DNA of 60,000 nt from Apostichopus japonicus (lineage: Eukaryota; Echinodermata; Holothuroidea; Aspidochirotida; Stichopodidae): the NCBI RefSeq assembly GCF_037975245.1, contig NC_092577.1, positions 11,786,013 through 11,846,012 of the forward strand, in the 5' to 3' direction. The notes under the pieces are model-generated. The model was not told where the DNA came from and did not search any database. It worked only from the letters and a program-made list of their open reading frames with translations. Each line of letters opens with the position of its first letter. Position 1 is the first letter of the stretch. Below are positions 33,437 through 44,199 of the stretch, in pieces. The translations under genes were made by a program, and so were the position numbers.

Positions 33437-35626
33437 CTACGTCACTTCTAGACAGTACGTGTACAGCTTTCCTGTTGTTTTTGTTGCTAATAAAAGTTCT
33501 TCCGTCCCATCCCTTTCTAGGTTTGTCACACAGCTAGCGTCATTATCTACTGTTCTTGTCAATAACTGTCGACCATCCTGACTGTATTGTACCAGGATAC
33601 ATCTCCGCTGATGTAAGATGCGTGTACACCATAACATATATATGAACTCGTTCTTGTCTGTGCAGACACTGAAAGAATTCCAGTCGTATTCATCGAGGTC
33701 TGGTTTGGGGAATTCATACATGAGCTTACTCTCTGATTCCTCCATGGTGACTGCATATGCTTCATCACTATAGTTGGAACAGACAAGGAGATTACCTCTA
33801 TGTACAGTGATATCAAAAGCCCCATCGATTACATTTGGTAAGGTAATCATGTGACTGTAAATCAACTGATCAGTCAATACATACACACATCTGCTGTTAG
33901 TACCAACAATAATATGACTCTCAGAATAAGTCGTTACACACTTCACGTACCGATCAAATGGCCACTTGGTAATTACATCACAAATTTTCTTCTTGCTAAA
34001 TGCACCATCACGTACATCGTAAATGCCGATGTTGTCAGACTTACAAACTGTTATAACTTTGAACTTTGATAAAGAACAGCAATAACGCAATGCATTAGAC
34101 ATGCCCAAATCATTCTTGAGCTTTTCCTGCCGTTGTATTTCCACTTTCCTGTTGACCACAGTGATGTGCGAGTACCCTGTAGATGCCATACCAGTTATGA
34201 CGATATTGCCATCTCCGCTGCTTGTAATACCATTAATCGACCAATTCGTAGCTTTGATTCCTGCAATATCAACAACTGAGTCTTCTTGCTGAACAATCGT
34301 GGCGTTGTTTTTAGTAAACTTCGTTATATCACTGATAATGAAATCAGATAAATATTCTAACTGTGGATAACCTTTTTTCATTTCTTCTATTAGAGGTTCA
34401 CATGCTGCTCTTATATCAGGGATACACTGAGCGTATGTCCAATCGTTTTTAGGAGCAAGAATAGATGAGGTCGTTGCTGTAAAGTTCTCGTATCGTTTGA
34501 TAATCGTATCACAATAATCTGACATTTCTTTTAGCTCATCTTTGTTTTTTTTTACACGCAAATCTTTGGTTGTTATTAAATCCTTTAAGCAGCCATTTAA
34601 GTTATCAAGTTCTGTAATGAGAGCGCTCTCAGTTTTATCACATTTCAAATTTAACTCCTCGTATTCGTCGTCATAATGTCTTTTCATATTTTTCCTAATC
34701 TTATCATATTTCTCTCTAACTTGGCTTAATTCAACTTTCAAATTAATAGTAATCTGACCTTCTTTATTTCTTCTTCTGCTTTCTATTTCCTCTAAGCCTC
34801 TTGTTCGTACTTTAGTACATTCCTCAAGTTGATCATTAATCTTCTGCGTCTGTTTTTGGTGCTGATTTATCAACTTTTGTGTCTTTTTCTCGGCATTTTC
34901 GTTCAGCTTCTGCAGAGTAGTTTCAATTTTTTTTGGTAAGTCGTATAGTTTGTCTTTGTGTTTGTTTAGTTCCGCAAGTGTTGGTTTCAAAAGTTCTCTT
35001 TCACTAGTTGCTAGTTCAGATACGTCTTGTAGGTCATGACCTTTGTGTTTACTATGTATACAGATTATGCATACTGGTACGTGTCGGCACGTACAGCAAC
35101 ATAACTTTGCCTCTTTTTTCATGTGTATGTGGCACTTGGGATCTTCTGTAAGTGTCCTTAGTTTCTCCAGTGTTAGGTTCCTGGCCTCAACATTATCCAA
35201 TTTCAGAATGTGAGTTTGGTGTTCTGTGAACATTTGACTGTTCACGTGAACCATGTAACATGGGTCACATAAGAAGTCTCTACACTTAAAGCAGTATGCA
35301 AACACTTTTGTATTTTCTGAACAACTCACACATTGTTTTACTTTTTCATATTCAAACGATTTTTGCAAGTTTACAAACTCAAGCATACTCTTCATATGAA
35401 AGTCAGACTTGAAATCATCTACCCCATTTTCTGGTATGACATAATCCTGTTGACATAATGGACATTTTACCGTCCCATCTTGGCTGGCTTGAATAACTGT
35501 ATTTAAGCAATCCCTGCAATATCGATGAAGACATGGTAACAGCTTCGGTTCTTTAAATTGATTCAAACAAACAGAACACATAAAGAAGTTCTCTGTCAGC
35601 TCGTTGAGAGGAGTTGTCGAAGCCAT
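33437..35626 (-). CDS. TRIM-type E3 ubiquitin ligase, copy B (729 aa)
   Basis: Same length and domain order as copy A: RING (C17 to C58, all ligands present), two B-boxes (about 99-197), coiled coil (about 205-385) and propeller-like C-terminus (about 450-729). By my count about nine residues differ from copy A in the first 75 (T5, N8, E9, T11, M16, N22, N42, Q49, S74), but only about eighteen in the remaining 655. All zinc ligands and the reading frame are intact, so the gene is probably functional. The 19-nt leader and the upstream 50 bases match copy C better than copy A, whereas the body and 3' flank match A. That pattern suggests a past conversion or crossover near the 5' end. Confidence 0.93.
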   Translation of the reverse strand: MASTTPLNELTENFFMCSVCLNQFKEPKLLPCLHRYCRDCLNTVIQASQDGTVKCPLCQQDYVIPENGVDDFKSDFHMKSMLEFVNLQKSFEYEKVKQCVSCSENTKVFAYCFKCRDFLCDPCYMVHVNSQMFTEHQTHILKLDNVEARNLTLEKLRTLTEDPKCHIHMKKEAKLCCCTCRHVPVCIICIHSKHKGHDLQDVSELATSERELLKPTLAELNKHKDKLYDLPKKIETTLQKLNENAEKKTQKLINQHQKQTQKINDQLEECTKVRTRGLEEIESRRRNKEGQITINLKVELSQVREKYDKIRKNMKRHYDDEYEELNLKCDKTESALITELDNLNGCLKDLITTKDLRVKKNKDELKEMSDYCDTIIKRYENFTATTSSILAPKNDWTYAQCIPDIRAACEPLIEEMKKGYPQLEYLSDFIISDITKFTKNNATIVQQEDSVVDIAGIKATNWSINGITSSGDGNIVITGMASTGYSHITVVNRKVEIQRQEKLKNDLGMSNALRYCCSLSKFKVITVCKSDNIGIYDVRDGAFSKKKICDVITKWPFDRYVKCVTTYSESHIIVGTNSRCVYVLTDQLIYSHMITLPNVIDGAFDITVHRGNLLVCSNYSDEAYAVTMEESESKLMYEFPKPDLDEYDWNSFSVCTDKNEFIYMLWCTRILHQRRCILVQYSQDGRQLLTRTVDNDASCVTNLERDGTEELLLATKTTGKLYTYCLEVT

Positions 35627-35645
35627 AGGTCTGGTTCACGGGATT

Positions 35646-35648
35646 CTG
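35646..35648 (-). promoter_or_regulatory. candidate 3' splice site in the TRIM B leader
   Basis: Minus-strand CAG with a 19-nt leader before the ATG, equivalent to the sites in copies A, C and D. Upstream lies TATATTATTTGATA, which could be a weak branch/pyrimidine region or alternatively a TATA-like core promoter. Confidence 0.35.
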
Positions 35649-37041
35649 TATCAAATAATATAGAAATGTACGCATCATTGCTGTAATCTTCCTATTTTAA
35701 TCAGATTATTATCGAGCGCTTATATTTGCCAAGAAATCTACGTTAAGAGAAACATGAAACTAGTTTTTTTAATTTGCTCTTGTTGTATTATGCCTAAAGT
35801 CATTGTGTGGGAAACTCAGTTATTTTCTGGGTGCAAATAACTTTCTTTTGGCCAACACTGTCAGCACATCAAGTTGTAGAACCCCAACCCTGGGATCGTC
35901 ATTACACAGATCATGTGTACGGAAATGTGGAAGACATTACCATGTCATTTGATAGAGAACTGTTATGATGTTTTGTGGGTGGATAGTTGTTGACGACAAG
36001 AAACAAGTTTTTGTAGCAATTTTATGATAGTGGTCTGCTTTATGATAGCACAAAGTAACATCGTTTGTGAATGAAGTTGCAAGGAGATTATTGTCAGTTT
36101 TAAAGTGGATGCAGGGGCCGATGGACATAAGGAACATCATCCGTGTTCACGAATACTTTTTAATTCTTATGACATTATTTCCCCCAGTTATTTTTGCTAT
36201 TTACGGAGCTACTTTCAAATATGAGTACAAAACGATATGTTACAAACACACTATTGTATTTTAGGGTAGAATACCGGCAGCAATAAAGACTTAATTTAAA
36301 AGCAGTTCGTGAAGAACGGGTGCAATGTTTACTAACTGGTACTTTTAAGCCGTGAATTCACGTCGTTAAGAATTTCGTTCAAGAACAGTGAACGTATACT
36401 ACTGTTATCAGGTTCCGCTTTTTACTAATTAAATTGCTTTAATACCGGTGTTGTATTACTCGGCAACCCATTTCGTGTAAATAACTGCCCCTCTTGTAAC
36501 ACCAAATTATTTGGCGCCCGAGTGGTGTAGGAGTAATGCCATGTAAGAGATAAGTCAACTATATGTAAAGAATGTTTGTATTCGAGATAACGCAATATTT
36601 CTAACAGTCTAGATGAATACTAAGACATATTATATGTGCATACCTCAGCACCGAAATCAGATAAAGAAGAAGTACCCCATAAACCAATTTGGGTAACACT
36701 TTATTACTAATATACAAAGTTAAGTGTCCCGATGTAAGGTTATTGATACAAGATGGTAGTAAAGTGTTATTTTTCTCACACACAGGTTAAATAATAAGTA
36801 TCAAGGCATTATAGAAAGTTTATCCTTCATTTACATTATGCAAATATAAGTACATTCTCACTGTTAATTTGTTTTGCCACTTATGGTGAATGTTTTTTTA
36901 ATTTTACTTAAATAAGTTCTAATCAACCTTCAACATTTAATACTCAAAGGTATATAATAATACTTTCACTTACTCACATCTTTCTAAAACTATTATTCTT
37001 CTCTGTTGACGCAAATCTTGCCTTGATATTTTTATCACGTA

Positions 37042-37784
37042 TATATATTAACTTAGAATTTGCATGTTTTAGGCAAGAGAATTTTGCGTTCGTTACATTT
37101 TACTTTAATCGCACCACATTTTATATACTGTATACTTGTATGGTCTGGTACCAGTTACACGTGATTAAAAACCTCTTCGTTCTTCAAAAAAGAGCAATTA
37201 TACACGTTTCATTTGCCAATTACAATGAACATGCAAGTAAACTTTTCAAAGATGTTAACATCCTCAAGCTCCCCGATTTAATAAATTTTTAAGTAGCCAC
37301 ATTTGCCTATAGAGCTATTCATGGACAGTTCCCCCTGCTTTCGACAATTTTCTTGTTTACAACCATGCCATTCACAATAATGACACACGACACATACAAA
37401 GTTTACGCCCTACTCGCATTCACACCAATGCAGGAAAATATAGCCTTCGACATCGAACAAGCATCACATGGAATTCTTTGCTTCTTAATCAGGTCACAAC
37501 TTTCCCAAAAATCGTTTAAATACAAATTAAAGATATTTTACTTCAACTTGTGATTGAGGTTCCTCTTTCCTTCTTTTCTTTTTCTTCCTTTCTTCCTTTC
37601 TTTTCTTTTTCTTAGTTCTTTTCTTAATTCTATTTTGTACATGGAGTGTATCACTAGATGAAACCACAAGGGTTTTTTGATCCACTTCCTTTCTCATTTA
37701 ATAACTCTCTGTATTCGCTACATTTGTTGTATATATGTTGTGAAAAAAAAAACAATAAATACACGAATTGAACGGAATATTGTT
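37042..37784 (+). mobile_element. 5'-truncated Jockey/CR1-like LINE tail
   Basis: In unit A, TTTATCACGTA is followed at once by CAAAAACCCCAC (about 14830). Here the same two strings are separated by about 740 bases. The insert encodes the end of a LINE polymerase (VIKNLFVLQKRAI, LFKDVNILKLPDL and, after frameshifts, LRPTRIHTNAGKYSLRHRTS and TWNSL). It then has a CT-rich 3' UTR (37560-37640) and an A-rich tail with AATAAA (about 37743-37760). Several frameshifts make it inactive. No target duplication is convincing. Confidence 0.78.
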
Positions 37785-39649
37785 CACAAACCCCACATCA
37801 GACTGGCTATACCGTCAACAGAAGGCTCACTGCCCCATTTACTTACAATATGACAGTAGTTTCGTTTTATCGTCTCCTGTGCAACATTTAGTGATTGTTA
37901 ATTTGGTTTCCCTCGTAAAACATTTTATTCTGTTCAACCCTCAATATTTCTTTAACCAGATAGATGTGATGTTAAATTAGCCTGGAACACTTCAAAGTTT
38001 GTTTCAATTATGTTTTGAAATGAAAGTTTGCCCACTTATGTACAACTCAGGAAAGGTACTTAAATTCAAGTTTGGACTTATACTGAAGTTTCAATTTTCA
38101 GTAGTTACCAGATTCATTCTGTTGAGATTCTATTAGAAATCACCGATTTTCAATGCATCAAATTGCGGAAAACTGTTCTGCACCATCATGATTGAAATGT
38201 TTTTCGAGTGGCACTGCATGCAGTACAAACATCAAACATAATCTAGTCAATTCCATAACGCGCTACACGTTAGAATACGGCCGCTACAATGGAACCCAGT
38301 GTAGAGACTCCCAATGAGGAAATACTTACTATCAAGTACATATATCGAACGATTTCTGTTTCATGGAAATGGCCAATGGAAGACATTAAAAAATAGTGAA
38401 AAAAAGTGAAAGCTCACTTACTTAATTCTATCGTAAAGAACTCAAACAGAGGTTGGTGTCAAAACTTATGTGCTTCAAAACAAAATAACTGCAACAAAAC
38501 ACAGTTACAATCATGTTTCGTGTATGTATTACCAGTATTACGTTTAACATGAGGCTATACTGTACGCTGTATATGCAAATATACAAGAATTCAATACGCC
38601 AAGTAGTGACGTATTACAAAGTAATCACTGAGGTCACGATGAAAAGAAGTTGTCGATATCGACGGAAATTCCTGAAAATACAAAAGGGCGTGCCACGGAT
38701 CAACGATTTTTAATAGTCTATTTACCGATTTTATGGTTATTTCACGTATCGTCGACGTGTTAAATTTTCACTTCACCAAAAAGGTTATATTTTGGAAAGA
38801 ATTATTATTGGTTAACATTTTAGAAGGGATATTTTATGATTGAAATCCAACTGACTGTGTACCAAATCTCGCCAGTTTAGCATTTGCACCAAAGGAATGG
38901 GTTTCCCTCTTACATGATTTTCAGGGGGAAACATGCAAAAGTATTTACCTTTTCGCGTAATGCATAAATGCTTCACACTGTAAAATTTACCAAACTATAA
39001 CATTAAAATCGCATTGTTTCTGAAGACTTTTGACTCCCAAAGCTGGCTGGGTGAGAGAACGAATCACTAGTCCTCAAAAACTTTGATAGTCGGGGAAGTG
39101 TGGCGGAGGAATAAGATTCAGTCGGGAGATTTTGGCATTTTGGGAAGAACAGGACTACTACGCATGTACCTCCCCCCCCCCCCAACCTCTCTTTGAAACC
39201 GCAACGTATTTATTACCAAAACGATGTGCATAGGGCTATTTCTATTGACAAAACTTATAGTTTACATAAACGTCTAAATTTCAATGTTCTTTTAGTCGGG
39301 TAAAGTTTGAGTTTAATTTTATTTATGTAGCACAATTTTGCCTCAGAATGCACCATATGACGTTAAGAAACTGAATCAATTTCTTCCACAAAAGTTTAGC
39401 CCTATTCCCGAAATAGTCAGGGGAAATGGTATTCCCCCGTCCCAACTCCCCATCTTGGAAATCATGTCCACGCCACTGTACTTAGCGAACATTAGCTTGT
39501 TTTCTTGAGGCCATCAAATAATGACCCTAGCTGCTGCGCCTACCATGATAGATTAAATGTTGCTGACGTTTTGAAAGATCTTCTGGGATGATGCAGATGT
39601 TACATAAGACACCTCTATTAGCGCATGCGCTGGTAACGCCTTGCCCCGA

Positions 39650-41025
39650 TAACAGACGGCAGTAACTCCAAAGTTGGTTGATCATGCTCTTATCAGTCTT
39701 GAACTGATCACGTCGTTGTGTTCCACATTTTCTGTTGACCAGAGTGGTGAGTAAGTACTCTTACGTTGTATTTTGAGTTATAACAATCTTGTCATCTCCT
39801 CTGCTTGTAATACAAGTGTAATATCCACCTTTGATTCACCTTTGATATCCACCTTTGATCCACAAGCTTTGATTCCTGCAACATCAACCGCTGACTCTTT
39901 ATGTTGAGCGATCGTGACATTGTCAATATTAACCCTTGCTACATCTCTGATAACGAAATCATATAAATATTCTAAGACATGATATTATTTCTTCATTCTA
40001 CCATCAGAGGTTCATATGAGTCTTTTATATCTGGGATACACTGAGCGTCTGTTCCATCGTCTTTGAAAGCAAGAAGATGAGTTCGTTGCTGTGAAGTTCT
40101 CGTACCTTTTAAAGAACTGTTCGCAATATTTCTGTTATTTAATTTAGTTCTTCAGTTCCATTCACAAGCAGGTCTTTTGCTGTTGTCAATTCTTTTGACT
40201 ATTTGTATTTTAGTAGTAAGCATCTAGAGTTCCAATGTTTCTACAGAGTGCGCCTCAGTTTCATCACATTTGTTTATAAACTCTTCAAACTCGTTGTCAT
40301 ATTCTTGTTTGGCTGTTTTCTGATTTTATCGTATTTTCTCTCACTTGGCTCAATTTCTCTTCCAAATTAAGAGTTATCTGACCGTGGTAATCTCGTCTTC
40401 CGATTCTCTTCTTCTGATTTCATCTGATCATCGTTTTCGTTCCGTAGTGCATTCCGCAAGTGAATGCTTATTCTTGTGTACCTGCTGCTTATGCTGAATT
40501 ATCAATCTTTCTTTCTTTTGATGACATTTTCATTCAGCTTCTATGTAGTAGTTTTTATTTTCGTGGTATGCTTTACCTTTGTATTTGTTTTGTTCAGCAA
40601 GTTCTTGTTTCAGTACTTTTCTTTCACGTTCCGCTGTTCCAGTGACGTATGTAGGTCACCTTTATGCTTATGATAAGTACAAGTTATGCACACTGGTATA
40701 ATTCCGCAAGAACTGCAGCATGATTGTGTTCCTTTTGTTTGGCATGTATATGGCACCTGGGATATTCCGTTACTGATATAAATTTATCCAGTGTCATATT
40801 CTTTGCTTCTAACTTGTCCAATCTTAGAAAAATGTGGGCTATGTGGGCTTTGTGATCTGCAAATATTTAACTGATGATGTGAACCTTGTAACATTGCTCA
40901 CACAAGTATTATCTGCACTAAAAACAATCAGCTAAAACTTTTCTTGAAACAGCTGCTTACACATTTCTTGATTTTCAAAATAGTTTTGCAAATTTTACGA
41001 ACATGTGAAAGTAAGCCTTGATATA
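39650..41025 (-). pseudogene. degraded TRIM gene, both ends missing
   Basis: Minus-strand homology runs from the start of the propeller (the CTGTTGACCA region near 39733 corresponds to VNRK in the intact genes), through the linker (GCTTTGATTCCTGCAACATC near 39868; CATCAGAGGTTCATATGA near 40001) and the coiled coil, to B-box 2 and B-box 1 (40660-40970). It stops near 41020 just before the RING. No frame stays open for more than about 70 codons. The C-terminal propeller is gone at the left junction with the unit B flank. The RING end is replaced by a microsatellite and a LINE. This is the oldest minus-strand relic in the array. Confidence 0.82.
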
Positions 41026-41027
41026 AT

Positions 41028-41120
41028 TAAAATTGTGGTTATGATTGTGATTGTGCTTCTGATATTATGATTGCGATAGCGATATGTAGAGCGATAGCGA
41101 TGATGATTATGATATATATA
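41028..41120. repeat. GAT/ATT-type microsatellite, left part
   Basis: Imperfect GATTGTGATTGTG, GCGATAGCGAT and GATGATTATGAT repeats. A similar GATTATGATTATGATTATAA tract flanks the LINE on its other side (44047-44100), implying that the LINE entered a single microsatellite. Confidence 0.7.
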
Positions 41121-42115
41121 ACATATTACAGCTTCACAATGGTGACGGTCATATTGTTTCAAATTGTCAGGATATTTTAAGTGAAGCTGTTAGTTTTTAT
41201 CGTAAACTTTATACTAAGTGTCCTAATATTTCTCCTGTCTCGTTTTTTGATGATGTTTGTACAAATCACGAGAGTCTTACCGATGATCAGAGTTATTTGT
41301 GCGAGGGTCTTTTTACCATTAATGAATGTAAAGAGGCTATTGGGTCCATGTAAAATAATAAAACCCCTGGTTCTGATGGATTATCAGTTGAATTTTATGT
41401 AAATTTTTGGGATATTTTAGGTGACTTTGTAGTTAATTCTCTTAATTTTGCTTTCAGTTGTACACACTTAGCCGATGAACAGGGCAGGGCAATAATCTCT
41501 TTGATTCCAAAGCCTTCAAGATTTACAATATTTGGAAAATTGGAGGCCTATAGCAATTTTAAATACTGACTACAAGATTGAAGCCAAATGCTTGGCAACC
41601 CGTATTAAGCGTGTTTTAAATTACATTATTAGTGATGAGCAAACTGGATTCTTAAAAGAACGTTTCATTGGTGAGAACATTAGACTAGTTTTAGACCTCA
41701 TTGATCATTGTAATTCCAACAATATTTCAGGTGCTCTTCTTTTTCTATATTTTGAAAAGGCTTTTGATTGTTTGGACAGGGAGTTTCTTTATCAAAGTTT
41801 AAAATTCTTCAATTTTGGTCCAAATTTTATTAGGTGGGTTAGAACTTATTATGGGAACGTCACATCTTCTGTTATTAACAATGGTCATCTCTCTCAGTGT
41901 TTTAGTATTTCTCGAGGTGTAAGACAGGGTTTTCCACTCAGTCCTTACCTCTTTATTTTATGTTCAGAATTTCTCATTTTCATGGTTAAAACAAGCTTTC
42001 GTATCAAGGGTATATCTATTAATAACTCTGGAATTAGAATTTTTCAATAGACCGATGATGCTGTTTCATTTTGAGATAGTTCACGCGCTTCTCTTGTGGA
42101 GGTTGTAAACATTCT

Positions 42116-42667
42116 CATAGGCGTAGGAGCCTAATTTGATTTGAGGGGGCTGTAACGACTTGCCCGAAAAATATAGCCAAAGTTTTTCGCGCGCCCCGCG
42201 CGCGTTCAACATTTCAATGTGCATATCATATAGGCATTCATCGGTTATTACATCACATGCCTTTACCCGATGAATGCTTATATGATGTGTACACTAAGGT
42301 GTTGAATGCGCGCGAAGCGCGCGAAAATTTTGGTTATATTTTCCGTGTTATCACCCTTTCATATTGGTTATAATTATTGGGGAAGTCGTTACGATAATAA
42401 CGATAATAATAATAATATCAGTTTAACCATTGAAAAACCATTGCAAATTAACCATTGCAAATTAACCATTGCAAATTATTCTTCTTTCAGTAGGTGCCCG
42501 AAAAATTATCACCATATTGCCCGAATTTTCACTAAAAAAATTGAAATACTCCAAATTTTTCTTCTTTCAGTAGGTGCCCGAAAAAATATCACCATATTGC
42601 CCGAATTTTCACCAAAAATTTTGGTTGGGGGGCTGCAGCCCCCCCCCCCCCGCCTCCTACGCCTATG
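42116..42667. mobile_element. 552-bp non-autonomous DNA transposon nested in the LINE, 8-bp target duplication
   Basis: Perfect 14-bp terminal inverted repeats CATAGGCGTAGGAG (42116-42129 and the complement at 42654-42667) are flanked by the direct repeat AACATTCT (42108-42115 and 42668-42675). Removing the insert and one repeat copy restores the polymerase frame (VVNIL joined to NNFSAASG), so the boundaries are certain. Inside are subterminal inverted arms of about 65 bp (GCGCGC..TTCAACA..CATTCATCGG at about 42190-42250 against 42266-42330). There is also a tandem pair of an about 80-bp module with TTCTTTCAGTAGGTGCCCG (42483 and 42563). There is no transposase. An 8-bp duplication fits the hAT or P superfamilies. 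Confidence 0.92.
42639..42651. repeat. 13-C homopolymer near the transposon end
   Basis: A run of 13 C directly inside the right terminal repeat, after GGGGGGCTGCAG. It is partly complementary to the short G runs next to the left terminus (GAGGGGGCTG at 42145). Confidence 0.8.
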
Positions 42668-44046
42668 AACATTCTTAATAATTTCTCTGCCGCATCGGGT
42701 TTAAAAGTTAATTTCAGCAAATCATTATTTTTTTCCATTGGGTGCTATGGTTTCAAGGGTTCCCTGGTATTTTCATGAGTATGGTTTTAATGTTAATCTT
42801 GGTCCCGTGAAATATCTTGGTGTCACATTTACTACAAAGAATGAAGATCTCTTTTCGTTGAATTATCTTCCCAAATTATCCAGGCTCAAACATTTACTTG
42901 GGATGTGGTCAAAACGTGACTTAACACCAACTGGTAAAATAACTGTAATTAAGAGTTTGGCCATTTCGCAACTTGTTTTTCTTTTTAGTGTTCTACCAAA
43001 TCCTCCTCTTAGTTTCTTTAAAGAGGTTAATAAAATTCTGTATAATTTTATTTGGAACAATAAACCTTATAAGACTAAACGGAGCACCCTTATTAATAAG
43101 AAGTTAATGGTGGCTTTGATATCACAGATATTGAATCTTTCATTAAAAGTTTAAACTGTAGCTGGGTAAAACGGTTTTTAGCCACTCAGAGAGGAAACTG
43201 GAAAATATTTTTTGATTTGTACCTAAAACAGTTCGGTGGTGCTTTTCTTTTTAATGTAATTTCAATAAGGAGGCAGTTTCTTGTATTTCTAATACTTTTT
43301 GCAGAGAAGTGTGTGAGGCTTGGGCTGAGTTCAATTTTTATCATCCAGACAGTAATTATGGTAATGAAATCATTTTAAACAACAGTCATATATTGGTTAA
43401 CAATAAAGTAATTTTTCAGTGTAATCTTTTAAATCACAGAACAATTCATGTGAAAGATTTCATTAATAAATGATGGCTCGGTAATTCCATATAACACGTT
43501 TCAAGCGAAAATACATATTAGAAATTTTCCTTTTACTTCGTACTTTGGGATTATTCACGCCATTCCTAGTTATTGGAGGGGGTACCATGATTCTGTTTTG
43601 CTCCCAGCGAGTGAAAATAACTTTAATATGTGCATGCGCACACATAAAATAACCAAAAATGTTTATAATAAGCTAATTACCGGTCTCTGCACGCCCCCGT
43701 CGTCTATTATGAAGTGGCAAGCTATGAATTTTCCAGTGAAAATAGATTGGAATAAGATTTTTAGGCTGCCTTATACGGCTGTGAATGACCCCAAAGTTGC
43801 ATATCTACAATTGCGTTTTCTACATCGTATTTTAGGCATAAATAGCTTGCTTTATAAAATGAAAATGGTTACTTCTCCACTTTGTTCATTTTGCAAGAAT
43901 GCCGATGAAACACTAACACATTTGTTTTATAATTGTAGTCACGTTTGATTTCTTTATGTTAGCTTCTTATGTAAGTCTTTTTGCTGATTCTTTTGTATTA
44001 TGTGTTACGGTATTGTAAATAAATGCAGTGAAAAAAAGGAAAAAAC

Positions 44047-44110
44047 AGATGGTGATTATGATTATGATTATAATATTATGATTATTAAAGTATGATAATT
44101 TCATTATAAT
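44047..44110. repeat. GATTAT-type microsatellite, right part
   Basis: GGTGATTATGATTATGATTA and ATATTATGATTATTAAAG, continuing the tract seen at 41028-41120 on the other side of the LINE. Confidence 0.7.
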
Positions 44111-44199
44111 TATTAAATTATCTTCGACTTTTACTGAAATTTGTATAAGCAAGTGATCTAGTCGGTATCGTTAAATAACTTTGGATAATATTAAACAAA

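Larger units (their letters stand above)
35627..39640. repeat. TRIM 5'-flank repeat, unit B
   Basis: Paralogous to the A and C flanks. It ends abruptly near 39640, where TAACGCCTTGCCC runs straight into a degraded TRIM gene. In copy C the same point continues with 600 more bases of flank. It contains an inserted LINE tail (37042-37784) and a 12-C run (39172-39183) that is a mixed TTTCCCTCC stretch in unit A. Confidence 0.8.
41125..43948 (+). pseudogene. Tx1/L1-like reverse transcriptase pseudogene
   Basis: Domain order: N-terminal block (LSEAVSFYRKLYTK, KTPGSDGLSVEFY), then ENWRPIAILNTDYKIEAKCL, EQTGFLKERFIGENIR, FEKAFDCLDREFLYQSLKFF, SRGVRQGFPLSPYLFIL and a catalytic loop degraded to TDDAVSF. 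After the transposon come GLKVNFSKS, KYLGVTFTTK and TPTGKITVIKSLAISQL. Finally a C-terminal region carries the Cys/His motif CSFCKNADETLTHLFYNC (ending at 43948). The order is that of Tx1-type LINE polymerases. The first Asp of the catalytic pair is preceded by Thr where Tyr/Phe-Ala would be expected, and a stop (TAG) lies just before it (about 42048-42050). Confidence 0.87.
41122..44045 (+). mobile_element. Tx1/L1-like LINE, 5'-truncated and interrupted
   Basis: A 2.9-kb plus-strand element carrying most of an ORF2 polymerase from just ahead of the fingers to the C-terminal Cys motif, followed by a short 3' UTR with AATAAA and an A-rich tail (about 44018-44047). The apurinic endonuclease end is missing. 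It lies between two microsatellite halves and is itself split by a 552-bp DNA transposon at 42116-42667. In-frame stops (such as the TAA after GSM near 41351), frameshifts near 41525 and 43125, and the transposon make it inactive. Confidence 0.9.

Noticed and set aside
42306-42668. 120-codon ORF inside the nested DNA transposon
   Set aside because: Consists of inverted-arm, tandem-module and homopolymer sequence. No transposase motif.
41028-44110. CRISPR-like regular repeats
   Set aside because: The repeats are simple microsatellites without unique spacers, in an animal genome.
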